DNA from: Roseateles depolymerans | GTDB taxonomy: Bacteria; Pseudomonadota; Gammaproteobacteria; Burkholderiales; Burkholderiaceae_C | DNA length: 64,000 nt | Reading direction: 5' to 3' | Assembly: GCA_003241055.1 (NCBI GenBank) | Contig: QFOD01000003.1 | Location: forward strand, 1-64,000 | Part shown: one piece after another, positions 17,160-25,675 of the stretch | Layout of the letters: every line of letters begins with the position of its first letter | How positions within the stretch are numbered: the stretch's first letter is position 1 | The notes under the pieces: generated by a model | Databases searched by the model: none | What the model was told of the DNA's origin: nothing | The model's input: the letters and a program-made list of their open reading frames with translations, nothing else | Made by a program: the position numbers and the translations under genes

Positions 17160-17918
17160 TCAGGTCGCGAAGGAGGCTGCCAGCGAGCCGAGCAGCAGGT
17201 TCCAGCCATCGGCCAGCACGAACAGCATCAGCTTGAAGGGCAGGGCCACGAGCACGGGCGACAGCATCATCATGCCCAGGCTCATCAGCACGCTGGCCAC
17301 GATCATGTCGATGACCAGGAAGGGGATGAAGACGAGGAAGGCAATCTGGAAGGCGCTTTTCAGCTCGCTGGTGACGAAGGCGGGCACCAGCACCTTGAAC
17401 GGCACTTCCTCGGGCTTGACCGAGTTGTCCAGCTTGGCCAGGCGCGAGAACAGCATCACGTCCGCCTGGCGGGTCTGCTTGAGCATGAAGCCGCGCATCG
17501 GCACCTCGGCGCGCTTGAGGGCCTCGTCGAAGGGGATGGTGCCGGCGCTGTAGGGCTGCCAGGCGTCGGCGTAGACCTTGTCCAGCGTCGGGCTCATCAC
17601 GAAGAAGGTGAGGAACAGACTCAGGCCGATGATGACCTGATTGGGCGGCGCGGCCTGGGTGCCCAGGGCCTGGCGCATCAGGCTCAGCACGATGGCGATG
17701 CGGGTGAAGGCCGTCATCATCAGCAGCACCGCCGGCAGGAAGCCCAGGGCAGTGAAGAACAGCAGCGTCTGGATGGGCACCGAGTAGCTGGCGCCTGCGC
17801 CCTGGCCCACCAGCAGCGGCAGCGTGGCGGGCGGCTGGTTCTGCGCCAAGGCAGCGCCCGTGGCCAGCAGGCCCGCCAGCATCAGCGCCAGGCGGCGCAG
17901 GCGCTCAGGCCGCATCAT
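17160..17918 (-). CDS. fliP: Flagellar export gate protein FliP
   Basis: This is a 252-residue membrane protein that forms the pentameric core of the export gate. An N-terminal cleavable signal peptide (MMRPERLRRLALMLAGLLA, then ALAQ) is typical of FliP. Family segments follow: TALGFLPAVLLMMTAFTRI and later PFLVIDMIVASVLMSLGMMM. The gene overlaps the end of fliO by 14 bases. Its first two codons are both ATG, so the start could be 17915. Confidence 0.97.
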   Translation of the reverse strand: MMRPERLRRLALMLAGLLATGAALAQNQPPATLPLLVGQGAGASYSVPIQTLLFFTALGFLPAVLLMMTAFTRIAIVLSLMRQALGTQAAPPNQVIIGLSLFLTFFVMSPTLDKVYADAWQPYSAGTIPFDEALKRAEVPMRGFMLKQTRQADVMLFSRLAKLDNSVKPEEVPFKVLVPAFVTSELKSAFQIAFLVFIPFLVIDMIVASVLMSLGMMMLSPVLVALPFKLMLFVLADGWNLLLGSLAASFAT

Positions 17919-18246
17919 GGCGCTCCATCTTCTGACCCAGCAGCTTTGCGAAGCTAGCCGGCGCGGGCGGCTCGGCCTGCGGTGGCAGCGTGTGCAGCGT
18001 GGTGATCTGGTGCGGCGTGACGCCCAGCACCAGCCAGCGGCGATCCTCGCCGGTGCCGACCTCGACGATCATCACGCGCTGGTTGGTGCCGGTGGGCAGT
18101 TGCGTGACGACGCGCAGCACGCCCGGCACCGCGCCGCCCATCGCGCGTCCGTAGGGTGTGCGCTTGAGCAGCCACAGCGCGATGGGGATCAACGCGATGA
18201 TCGCGATGAACCAGAGAAGAGGCAGCAGACCGGTAGAGGCGTTCAT
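17905..18246 (-). CDS. fliO: Flagellar biosynthesis protein FliO
   Basis: This 113-residue protein has one N-terminal transmembrane helix (LLPLLWFIAIIALIPIALWL) and a small cytoplasmic domain with VTQLPTGTNQRVMIVEVGTG and WLVLGVTPHQITTL, matching FliO, the scaffold that helps FliP assemble. No clear ribosome site is seen before the ATG. It follows fliN after a 106-base gap and overlaps fliP. Confidence 0.92.
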   Translation of the reverse strand: MNASTGLLPLLWFIAIIALIPIALWLLKRTPYGRAMGGAVPGVLRVVTQLPTGTNQRVMIVEVGTGEDRRWLVLGVTPHQITTLHTLPPQAEPPAPASFAKLLGQKMERHDAA

Positions 18247-18352
18247 GTGTCGGCATTTTGCGTGCCGACCTGAGGCTTCGGTCCGGTCAACTGGAGGATC
18301 CCCCCCTGTTTCTTTGCGCCTTGGGCCCCGGCGCGGGTGAGTCTGCCTGGGC

Positions 18353-18796
18353 TCAGGCCGCGCGCGAGAGGCGGCGCATGCGTTCGGACGGGGTCACAAT
18401 GTCGGTCAGGCGAATGCCGAACTTGTCGTTCACCACCACCACCTCGCCCTGGGCGATCAGGTAGCCGTTGACCAGCACGTCCATCGGTTCGCCGGCCAGT
18501 GCGTCCAGCTCGACCACCGAGCCCTGGGCCAGTTGCAGGATGTTCTTGATCGGGATGCGTGTGCGGCCGAGTTCAACGGTCAGCTGGACGGGGATGTCCA
18601 GGATCATGTTGATGTCGCCGGGCACCGCGTTGGAGTTGGTGGGCGAGAAGTTCTGGAAGCTGGGCGTCGACACCTGCTCGGGCGCGACCTCCTCGGCCAC
18701 GGCCGTGCTGGCCGCCGGGGCGGCCTCGGCCAGGGCCGCAGCCCATTCCGCCGCCATGGCGTCTTGTTCGTCGTCGCTCGGGGTATCAGGACTCAT
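18353..18796 (-). CDS. fliN: Flagellar motor switch protein FliN
   Basis: This 147-residue protein is a component of the cytoplasmic C-ring. The variable acidic/alanine-rich N-terminus is followed by the SpoA domain at about residues 70-140, with LDIPVQLTVELGRTRIPI and GEVVVVNDKFGIRLTDIV. It overlaps the fliM stop by 11 bases, suggesting translational coupling of the two switch proteins. Confidence 0.97.
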   Translation of the reverse strand: MSPDTPSDDEQDAMAAEWAAALAEAAPAASTAVAEEVAPEQVSTPSFQNFSPTNSNAVPGDINMILDIPVQLTVELGRTRIPIKNILQLAQGSVVELDALAGEPMDVLVNGYLIAQGEVVVVNDKFGIRLTDIVTPSERMRRLSRAA

Positions 18797-19790
18797 GGCG
18801 TGCTCCCAGCCAGCCCTCCTGAGGGCCGGTCAGCATCTTGTCTATCTTCAGGGCGTACTTGCCGTTGGAGGTGCCGTAGTTGCAATCGAACACCGGCACG
18901 CCGTCGACCTTGGCCTTGATCAGCGGGTCCAGATCCAGCTCGATGAAGTCGCCCGGCTTGAAGGCCAGCAACTGCTCGACGGTGGCCGGCGCCGTGGCCA
19001 GCTCGGCCACCAGTTCGACCTGCGCGGCCTGGATCTGGGTTTTCAGCAGGTTGATCCAGCGCCGGTCCGGCTCGGCCGAGTCACCCTGCGTGGTCGAGTA
19101 GAGGACATCGCGTATCGGCTCCAGCGTCGAGTACGGGATGCAGAAGTACACCGTGCCGCTGGTCTCGCCGATCTCCAGCGTGAACGAGGTGGACACCACG
19201 ATCTCGCTGGGCGTGGCGATGTTGGCGAACTGCGGCTGCATCTCCGAGCGCTGGTATTCCAGCTCCAGCGGGTAGATGCCCTTCCAGGCCTTGTGGTACT
19301 CGGCCGTGATCACCTCCACCAGACGCAGGATCACGCGCTGCTCGGTGGGCGAGAAGTCGCGCCCTTCGATGCGGGCGTGGAACTTGCCGATGCCGCCGAA
19401 CAGCGAGTCGATCACCGCGAACACCAGCGTTGGGTCGCAGATGATGAGGCCGCTGCCGCGCAGCGGCTTCACCGACACGATGTTGAAGTTGGTCGGGACG
19501 ACAATTTCTCGGAGGAAGGCGCTGTACTTCTGCACCTTGATGCCGCCGATCGCGACCTCGGGGCTCTTGCGGATGAAGTTGAACAGCCCCACGCGGATGT
19601 TGCGCGCGAAGCGTTCGTTGATGATCTCCATCGTGGGCATGCGCCCACGGACGATCCGCTCCTGGCTGGCGAGGTTGTACTCGCGTATGCCGCCAACCTG
19701 CTCCTCCTCCTGCTCGAGCTTCTGGCTCTCGCCGGTGATGCCTTGCAGCAGGGCATCGACCTCGTCCTGCGAAAGGATCTGCTGATTCAT
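18786..19790 (-). CDS. fliM: Flagellar motor switch protein FliM
   Basis: This 334-residue C-ring protein binds phosphorylated CheY and reverses the motor. The N-terminal CheY-binding peptide is intact (ILSQDEVDALLQGI, residues 5-18). The middle domain carries SLFGGIGKFHARIEGRDFS, and the C-terminal SpoA domain ends the protein. GGAGG lies 6 bases before the ATG. It sits between fliL and fliN in the usual order. Confidence 0.98.
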   Translation of the reverse strand: MNQQILSQDEVDALLQGITGESQKLEQEEEQVGGIREYNLASQERIVRGRMPTMEIINERFARNIRVGLFNFIRKSPEVAIGGIKVQKYSAFLREIVVPTNFNIVSVKPLRGSGLIICDPTLVFAVIDSLFGGIGKFHARIEGRDFSPTEQRVILRLVEVITAEYHKAWKGIYPLELEYQRSEMQPQFANIATPSEIVVSTSFTLEIGETSGTVYFCIPYSTLEPIRDVLYSTTQGDSAEPDRRWINLLKTQIQAAQVELVAELATAPATVEQLLAFKPGDFIELDLDPLIKAKVDGVPVFDCNYGTSNGKYALKIDKMLTGPQEGWLGARHES

Positions 19791-19875
19791 TGCAGGCCTC
19801 CCGTTCCGGACAGGTGCAGGCCGGCGGCGGGGTGGCCGCGGCGGTCACGCACGAGCAGGTATGGCAGCGGGCCCA

Positions 19876-20463
19876 TCACTGCACGATGAAGTTGGAGAAG
19901 TGCACCCCGGTGATGGGGCTCTCGACGCGCACGCGGCGCTTTTTCTTCTTCTTGGCCGGTGTCTCGTCCTCATCCTCGTCGTCCAGCTCGATCCCCATGG
20001 GCCGCACGGCCTCGCGGTTGATCTCGCGGGCGAGCTTTTCCTTGCCTTCGGTGGTGAGCAGGTCGGCCGCAGTCTTGCGCGACAGCACCATCAGGATGTT
20101 GCCGCGCACCGCGGGCATGTAGGCCTTGATCTGGTCGGCGAACTTCGGGTCTTCGACCTCCAGCGTCACGCCGATCTGCGCGAAACGGTCCACGTCGCGG
20201 TCCGCCAGGTTGACCGTGAACGGGTCCAGCGGCACGAAGGTGGGCGGGTGGTCGCTCTTGGCGTGGGCCTTCTTCGGGGCCGGGGCCGCCTCGGCGTGAT
20301 CGCCACCGTCCTCGCCATCCTCGGCAGGCTTCTTCTTCAGGATGAGCAGGGCCGCGGCACCGCCGCCCAGCACCAGCAGCAGCACGAAGGCCAGGATGAT
20401 GATCAGCTTCTTGTTACCGCCTCCCTTGGGGGCGGGCGCTTCGGCGGCAGGCGCATTCGCCAT
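19876..20463 (-). CDS. fliL: Flagellar basal-body-associated protein FliL
   Basis: This 195-residue inner-membrane protein sits beside the MotAB stator and supports torque. It has a cytoplasmic N-terminus, one transmembrane helix (KLIIILAFVLLLVLGGGAAA, about 20-42), and a periplasmic FliL domain (FVPLDPFTVNLAD onward). A lysine/arginine-rich stretch near residue 175 (KKKKKRR) is unusual. The start at 20463 has AAGGAG 6 bases upstream; a longer in-frame reading has none. It is the first gene of the fliLMNOPQR run. Confidence 0.95.
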   Translation of the reverse strand: MANAPAAEAPAPKGGGNKKLIIILAFVLLLVLGGGAAALLILKKKPAEDGEDGGDHAEAAPAPKKAHAKSDHPPTFVPLDPFTVNLADRDVDRFAQIGVTLEVEDPKFADQIKAYMPAVRGNILMVLSRKTAADLLTTEGKEKLAREINREAVRPMGIELDDEDEDETPAKKKKKRRVRVESPITGVHFSNFIVQ

Positions 20464-20569
20464 GAAAACTCCTTGAGTCTGCGCGCCGCGGGGCGGAGCG
20501 GGCGCATCTTGGAGGCGATTATTGACCCGCCTCCCAGGCGTCAAGCGTTGATTTGGCCACGCTCGGCGC

Positions 20570-20577
20570 CGCTATTT
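20570..20577 (-). promoter_or_regulatory. Possible FlhDC half-site upstream of fliL
   Basis: On the minus strand the sequence reads AAATAGCG, preceded by GAAGCAC. AAATA(A/G)CG is the core of the FlhD4C2 half-site known from enterobacteria. It lies about 107 bases upstream of the fliL ATG, with TTGACG closer to the gene. Only one half-site is recognisable, so this is tentative. Confidence 0.35.
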
Positions 20578-20588
20578 GTGCTTCAGGC

Positions 20589-21857
20589 TCAGGCAAAGGT
20601 GTCGAGCAGGCGGACCCGGCGCGTGGCCGCCGAGGGGAGGGGGGCGCTGGTTGCGGCGACTGCGTCGCTGCTGCCCGAGCGTTCGGCGTTGCGCGGCCCC
20701 TGGCCCGCTCCGCCGCCGCCGTCACCCTGCTCGCGGGCCTGCTGCTGGAAGACGCCGCCACCCGAAAGCGTGAGACCGCTGCCCTGCAGCGCGGCGGCCA
20801 GGTCGGGCAGGCTCTGCTCGAGCGCCTGACGGGTGTCGGCCTGCGCCGCGTGGAAGGACACCTGGGCCTGGGCACCGTCCACGACGATCTGCACCAGCAC
20901 CGGCCCCATGTCGGCCGGGTTGAGCTGCAGCTCGGCCTGCTGCACGCCGTCGGCGGCCAGCACGCTGACCCGTGCGCCCAGTTCGGCCGAGAACCCGGCG
21001 CTGTTCACCGGGGCCTGCACGCGGCCCGTGGCCGGCGTCGCGTCGCTGCCGGCGCCGCTGCCTGCCAGCGGCGAGGCGGCCTGCTGCGCCGCCAGCGCGG
21101 CATCGGCGACCGCGGGCGTGCCGGTGGCGGCGGCCAGCGGCTGGGTGGCCGTGCGCAGTGGAGCCTGACCGGCATCGCGCAGCTGATCGGCGAAGCTGCG
21201 GCCGGCGTCGGCCTTCTGGGCCTGCGCGGTCGGCGTGTCGCCGGCATCGGCTGCGCGCTGGGCGGCGCGGCTGGCGAGGGCGTCCTGGGCGCCGCGTCCG
21301 CTGCGTGCAGCGCCTTCGGTGCGGCCACCCTGGCTGGCGCTGCGATCGTCTGCGGGTTGGTCGGTGGACGGGTCGTCACCGGCCTGTGCGATCGATCGGT
21401 GCGCCAGCGCACCGGCCGTCAGCTCGGGGCGCGCGTTGGCATCGCCGTTCAGGCCCAGCAGGCTGCTGAGGTCGCGCGTACCGTCCTGGCTTTCCTCCGT
21501 CAACTCCTTGGACGAGCCGTCGTCCGTGGTCTTGTCCTGGCCGGCAGTCTTGGCTTCCACGGCCTTGCGCTCGTCCTGGCCCGATTCGGCCGGCTTGGGG
21601 GCCTCGGGAGTCTTGCCGGCGCTGTCGGCGGATTTGCGGGGGGGCTGGTTCGACTTCGAATCCGTGCGCGGCGTGTTGCCGGCCTGGGCCGGCTGCGGCG
21701 CCGGGGCGGCCGGGCTCGGGGCGGGCGCGGCCGGCGTGCTGGCGCTGAGCAGCTTGGCGAAGCTGGCATCGTCGCTGCGCACCGGGGCCGGGGAACTGGG
21801 CAGGCCGCTGGTCGGCAGCAGGGTGGGCTGGGTGCTGAGGGGCGCGGAGGCGAACAT
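20589..21857 (-). CDS. fliK: Flagellar hook-length control protein FliK
   Basis: This 422-residue exported ruler protein stops hook growth and switches export to filament subunits. The first 300 residues are alanine/proline/glutamine-rich and low in complexity, as usual for the ruler. The C-terminal switch domain at about 310-400 has the family segment QAELQLNPADMGPVLVQIVV followed by an amphipathic glutamine-rich tail. It starts 3 bases after the fliJ stop and probably ends the fliFGHIJK transcript. The assignment rests on the C-terminal domain and gene order. Confidence 0.93.
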   Translation of the reverse strand: MFASAPLSTQPTLLPTSGLPSSPAPVRSDDASFAKLLSASTPAAPAPSPAAPAPQPAQAGNTPRTDSKSNQPPRKSADSAGKTPEAPKPAESGQDERKAVEAKTAGQDKTTDDGSSKELTEESQDGTRDLSSLLGLNGDANARPELTAGALAHRSIAQAGDDPSTDQPADDRSASQGGRTEGAARSGRGAQDALASRAAQRAADAGDTPTAQAQKADAGRSFADQLRDAGQAPLRTATQPLAAATGTPAVADAALAAQQAASPLAGSGAGSDATPATGRVQAPVNSAGFSAELGARVSVLAADGVQQAELQLNPADMGPVLVQIVVDGAQAQVSFHAAQADTRQALEQSLPDLAAALQGSGLTLSGGGVFQQQAREQGDGGGGAGQGPRNAERSGSSDAVAATSAPLPSAATRRVRLLDTFA

Positions 21858-21860
21858 GGC

Positions 21861-22322
21861 TTACACCGGATGGTGGGTGGAGTGGCGGCGCAGGTGCGCG
21901 CGGGCGGCGTACTCGTCGGTGCTGCGTTGTTCGCGGCGCTGCTCCGCCAGCTGGGCCTCGGCCCGCCGCCGGGCGATCAGCTGACGCAGTGCGGCCACGC
22001 GCATCTCGGCCTGGCGCAGCTGCTCGCGTGCATGGCGCTCGCGATGGTCGGCGAACTGCGCGGCCTGGCCCTGGCTGCTGACGGCCTGCTCCAGCCGCTG
22101 GCCGAAGCTCTGGAAGCAGCCCACCAGGCCCATCGTGGTGGGCTGGCTGAACTGTTCCAGCCAGCGGCGCTCGTATTCGACGCGGTAGCCACTGAGCTCG
22201 CCATGCTGGACATGGGCGGCATGGGCCTGCGCATGGGCCGCATGCAGGGCCTGCGCGGCGGCGTCGCGGGCCTCTTCGGCTCGCTCGAGCAGCAACTGAA
22301 GGGCGTCGGGCTGGGCACTCAT
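21861..22322 (-). CDS. fliJ: Flagellar export chaperone FliJ
   Basis: This 153-residue protein is nearly all coiled-coil, rich in Gln, Arg, Glu and Ala, like FliJ, the stalk inside the FliI ATPase ring that also escorts export chaperones. Sequence conservation in this family is low, so the call leans on length, coiled-coil character and its place between fliI and fliK. Confidence 0.88.
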   Translation of the reverse strand: MSAQPDALQLLLERAEEARDAAAQALHAAHAQAHAAHVQHGELSGYRVEYERRWLEQFSQPTTMGLVGCFQSFGQRLEQAVSSQGQAAQFADHRERHAREQLRQAEMRVAALRQLIARRRAEAQLAEQRREQRSTDEYAARAHLRRHSTHHPV

Positions 22323-22390
22323 TCACAACTCCACGGCCGCACGGCGGGGGCCGTGCCTGGCATAGCTATCGGCACGCCCGAGCCGGAAGT

Positions 22391-23806
22391 TCAGGCGTCC
22401 TGGACCACGGCCTGCAACCGGGCGACGCTGGCGTGCAGTTGTGCCGGACTGTGCATGTCCTGCTGCAACAGATGAACCATGTCGGGTTGCAGGCGAACGG
22501 CCAGATCCAGCTCGGGGTCGGCACCCGGGGTGTAGGCGCCGAGCTGGATGAGGTCGCGGGCCTTGTTGTATTTCGCCAGAAGTTGGCGGAATCGTCGCGC
22601 GGAATCGACCTGCTTTTGGGGTGCAACACTGGTCATCACCCGCGAGATGGAGCGCTCGACGTCGATGGCCGGGTAATGGCCGGCCTCGGCCAGCTCGCGG
22701 GAGAGCACGATGTGACCGTCCAGGATGCCGCGCGCCGCGTCGGCGATCGGGTCCTGCGGGTCATCGCCCTCGGTCAGCACCGTGTAGAAGGCGGTGATGG
22801 AGCCTTCGCCCGGCAGGCCGTTGCCGCTGCGCTCCACCAGCTGCGGCAGCTTGGCAAAGCAGCTGGGCGGATAGCCCTTGGTGGCCGGCGGCTCGCCGAT
22901 GGCCAGTGCGATCTCGCGCTGCGCCATCGCATAGCGGGTGAGTGAGTCCATCAGCAGCAGCACATGGGCGCCGGCGTCGCGGAAATGCTCGGCAATGGCG
23001 GTCGCGTAGTGCGCGCCCTGCAGGCGCATCAGCGGCGGGGAGTCGGCCGGCGCGGCCACCACCACACTGCGCTTGAGGCCCTGCTCGCCGAGGATGTCCT
23101 CGATAAACTCCTTCACCTCGCGGCCGCGCTCGCCGATCAGGCCCACGACGATCACGTCGGCCTGCGTGTAGCGGGCCATCATGCCCAGCAGCACCGACTT
23201 GCCCACGCCCGTGCCGGCGAACAGGCCCAGGCGCTGGCCGCGGCCGACCGTCAGCAGCGCGTTGATCGCGCGTACGCCGGTGTCCAGCGGGGTGCGCACC
23301 GGATCGCGGTCCATCGCGTTGATGGGGCGCCGCACCATGGGCTCGTTGTGCACGGTGCCGAGCGGGCCGGCACGGTCCAGCGGATGCCCGTGCGGGTCGA
23401 TAACGCGGCCCAGCAGGCCGGGGCCCATGGGTAGATGCAGGCCGCGGTCCTCGCCGCGCCGCCAGGGGTGCAGCGGCTGGCCCAGCTGCGGGGCCAGCGG
23501 TGGCAGGTGGCGCGGCAGCACGGTGGCGCCGCTGGACAGGCCCTGGACCTCGTCGGTGGGCATCAGGAAGGCGCGGTCACCCGAGAAGCCCACCACCTCG
23601 GCATTCACCGGCGCCATGCCGCGACGCGGGGAGGTGTCGGTGCTTGGCATCTGGATGCGGCAGACCGAACCCAGCGGCACCCGGATGCCGGTGGCCTCCA
23701 GCACCAGACCGGCCACCCGTACCAGCTTGCCCTGCGACTCCAGTGGCTGAGGGGTGGCTGCCAGCGTTTCCAGGTCGGCCAGGTAGCGCTGCCAGCGGTC
23801 CTTCAT
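22391..23806 (-). CDS. fliI: Flagellar export ATPase FliI
   Basis: This 471-residue F1-beta-like ATPase drives docking and unfolding of export substrates. The Walker A loop GTGVGKS is at residues 198-204 and the Walker B segment is AHVLLLMDSLTRYAMAQRE. It also has GERGREVKEFIED and the ATKGYPPSCFAKLPQLVERS signature. It overlaps fliH by 4 bases. Length is slightly above the E. coli protein because of an N-terminal extension. Confidence 0.98.
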   Translation of the reverse strand: MKDRWQRYLADLETLAATPQPLESQGKLVRVAGLVLEATGIRVPLGSVCRIQMPSTDTSPRRGMAPVNAEVVGFSGDRAFLMPTDEVQGLSSGATVLPRHLPPLAPQLGQPLHPWRRGEDRGLHLPMGPGLLGRVIDPHGHPLDRAGPLGTVHNEPMVRRPINAMDRDPVRTPLDTGVRAINALLTVGRGQRLGLFAGTGVGKSVLLGMMARYTQADVIVVGLIGERGREVKEFIEDILGEQGLKRSVVVAAPADSPPLMRLQGAHYATAIAEHFRDAGAHVLLLMDSLTRYAMAQREIALAIGEPPATKGYPPSCFAKLPQLVERSGNGLPGEGSITAFYTVLTEGDDPQDPIADAARGILDGHIVLSRELAEAGHYPAIDVERSISRVMTSVAPQKQVDSARRFRQLLAKYNKARDLIQLGAYTPGADPELDLAVRLQPDMVHLLQQDMHSPAQLHASVARLQAVVQDA

Positions 23807-24600
23807 CGCATGTCCTCGTCACGCACCGGCGTGGCCGCAGCCGGTGGCCCGTTGCGGCGATCCTCCCAGATGGAGTTCTGGCCGATGGCTGCGGTAGCCT
23901 GCTGCCAGCGCGCGGCCAGCGTGGCGTCGACGCTGGCGATGTCGGCATCCACCTTGACGCCGCCGCGTGGCATCTCGGGGTCGGGCACCAGCTGCGCCTG
24001 GCGGGCCTGCAGCTCGTTGCCGGCCCCCTGCTGCACCAGCGGGAAGTCGTCGGGATGCACCCGCACCCGCACATGGCGGGCCGACAGTTGCAGCGCTTCC
24101 ACCGCGTCGTGAGCGACGCGGGCGATGTGCTCGGGCCGCAGCTCGATCTCGCTGCGCACCACCTGGCGGGCCAGTTCCACCGCGATGCGGGCGAGCGCGG
24201 TGGCCATCTCGTCCTCCAGGCCGCGCATCTCGGTGTCGAAATGGGTCACCAGCGCGCCCACCTGGGCACTGATCTGCTGCGCGAAGCTCTGCTTGAAGGC
24301 GTCCAGCGCGGCCATGCCGTCGCGGTAGCCGTCCTGATAGCCCGACTGGCGGGCGCCGTGCAGCAGCTCATCGACGCTGGGTTCAGGGGGCGGGGGCGGT
24401 TCGGCCGGTGCGGGCGGGGCCGGCGGCGGAGGTGGTGGCGCGAACGGCGAGAACGCCGATTCGCCGCCCAGGTCGTCGGGCTGCCAGGCGCGCGCGCCCT
24501 GCAGTTCCTCGCCGGGAATGAAGCGCGCGTAGCTGGTGCGCCGGTCGGCCTGGCGGCGATCGGGCGGCGGCACCTGCCGGGGCGGTGGGCGTGTGGCCAT
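23803..24600 (-). CDS. fliH: Flagellar export regulator FliH
   Basis: This 265-residue protein inhibits and positions FliI at the export gate. A proline-rich segment at about residues 54-75 is followed by GYQDGYRDGMAALDAF (the GxxxG-type helix repeat region of FliH), a long helix, and a V-ATPase E-subunit-like C-terminal domain. It overlaps fliI by the ATGA junction. Confidence 0.94.
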   Translation of the reverse strand: MATRPPPRQVPPPDRRQADRRTSYARFIPGEELQGARAWQPDDLGGESAFSPFAPPPPPPAPPAPAEPPPPPEPSVDELLHGARQSGYQDGYRDGMAALDAFKQSFAQQISAQVGALVTHFDTEMRGLEDEMATALARIAVELARQVVRSEIELRPEHIARVAHDAVEALQLSARHVRVRVHPDDFPLVQQGAGNELQARQAQLVPDPEMPRGGVKVDADIASVDATLAARWQQATAAIGQNSIWEDRRNGPPAAATPVRDEDMR

Positions 24601-24665
24601 GGGAAATCTTGGTGGGCGTCAGCGCCATGCCGCCGCGTGCGGCTGGCGCGGCGCGCCGACGGGCT

Positions 24666-25661
24666 TCATACGAATTGGTCGTCCCCGCCGCCGGCGAGCA
24701 CGATCTGACCCTCGTCGACCAGGCGACGCACGATCTTGAGCATTTCCTTCTGCTCGGCCTCGACCTCGGACAGTCGCACCGGGCCGCGGGTTTCGAGGTC
24801 TTCGCGCAGTGTCTCGGCCGCGCGCGAGGACATGTTGCGGAAGATCTTCTCGCGCAGTTCGACGCTGGCGCCCTTGAGCGCGACGATGAGGCTCTCGCTC
24901 TGCACTTCCTTGAGCATGGCCTGGATGCCCTTGTCGTCGATCTTGTTCACATCGTCGAAGGTGAACATGTTGTCCATGATCTTCTGGGCCAGATCGGCAT
25001 CCGCCTCGCGGATGTAGTCCAGCACCGAGGCTTCGACGCTGGAGCCCATCATGTTGATGATCTCGGCCGCGGTCTTGGCCCCGCCCAGCGAGCTCTTGCG
25101 CATGCGCTCGCCGCCGGCCAGGATCTGGCTGAGCACGTCGTTCAGGTCCTTCAGCGCGGTGGGCTGGATGCCGTCCAGCGTGGCGATGCGGATCAGCACC
25201 TCGTTGCGGCCACGCTCGGAGAACAGCTTGAGCACCGAGCTGACCTGGTCGAAGTCCAGGTGGGCCAGGATGGCGGCGATGATCTGCGGGTGCTCGTTGC
25301 GCAGCAGCTCCGCCACCGAGGTGGCGTCCATCCACTTCAGGCTTTCGATGGACGTGATGTCGCTGCCCTGCAGGATGCGGTCCAGCAGCAGGTTGGCCTT
25401 GTCCTCGCCCAGGGCCTTGCGCAGCACGGAGCGGACGTACTCGTCGGTGTCGTTGACCAGCGTGCTGTGCTGATCGGCCACCGCGTCGAACATGTCGATG
25501 ACCTTCTCGACCTGCTCGCGCCGGACGATCTTCATCTTGGCAATGGTCTCCCCCAGCGCCTGCACCTCCTTGGGTGCCAGGTGCTTGAAGACCTCGCTGG
25601 CCTCCTCCTCGCCGAGGGACATCAGCAGGATGGCGGCGTTTTCTAGACCTTTGTCGTCCAT
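24666..25661 (-). CDS. fliG: Flagellar motor switch protein FliG
   Basis: This 331-residue rotor protein couples the C-ring to MotA. The ILLMSLGEEEASEV N-terminal segment binds FliF. The middle domain carries the EHPQ motif (RNEHPQIIAAIL, near residue 125). The C-terminal domain carries the charged torque helix region (KIDDKGIQAMLKEVQ to SSRAAETLREDLE). Length equals the E. coli protein. It lies 14 bases downstream of fliF. Confidence 0.98.
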   Translation of the reverse strand: MDDKGLENAAILLMSLGEEEASEVFKHLAPKEVQALGETIAKMKIVRREQVEKVIDMFDAVADQHSTLVNDTDEYVRSVLRKALGEDKANLLLDRILQGSDITSIESLKWMDATSVAELLRNEHPQIIAAILAHLDFDQVSSVLKLFSERGRNEVLIRIATLDGIQPTALKDLNDVLSQILAGGERMRKSSLGGAKTAAEIINMMGSSVEASVLDYIREADADLAQKIMDNMFTFDDVNKIDDKGIQAMLKEVQSESLIVALKGASVELREKIFRNMSSRAAETLREDLETRGPVRLSEVEAEQKEMLKIVRRLVDEGQIVLAGGGDDQFV

Positions 25662-25675
25662 GGCTCAGTGGTGGT

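Noticed and set aside
20553..22475. 640-residue plus-strand ORF opposite fliK and fliJ
   Set aside because: It is an antisense shadow of low-complexity Ala/Pro-rich coding sequence, with no domain seen.
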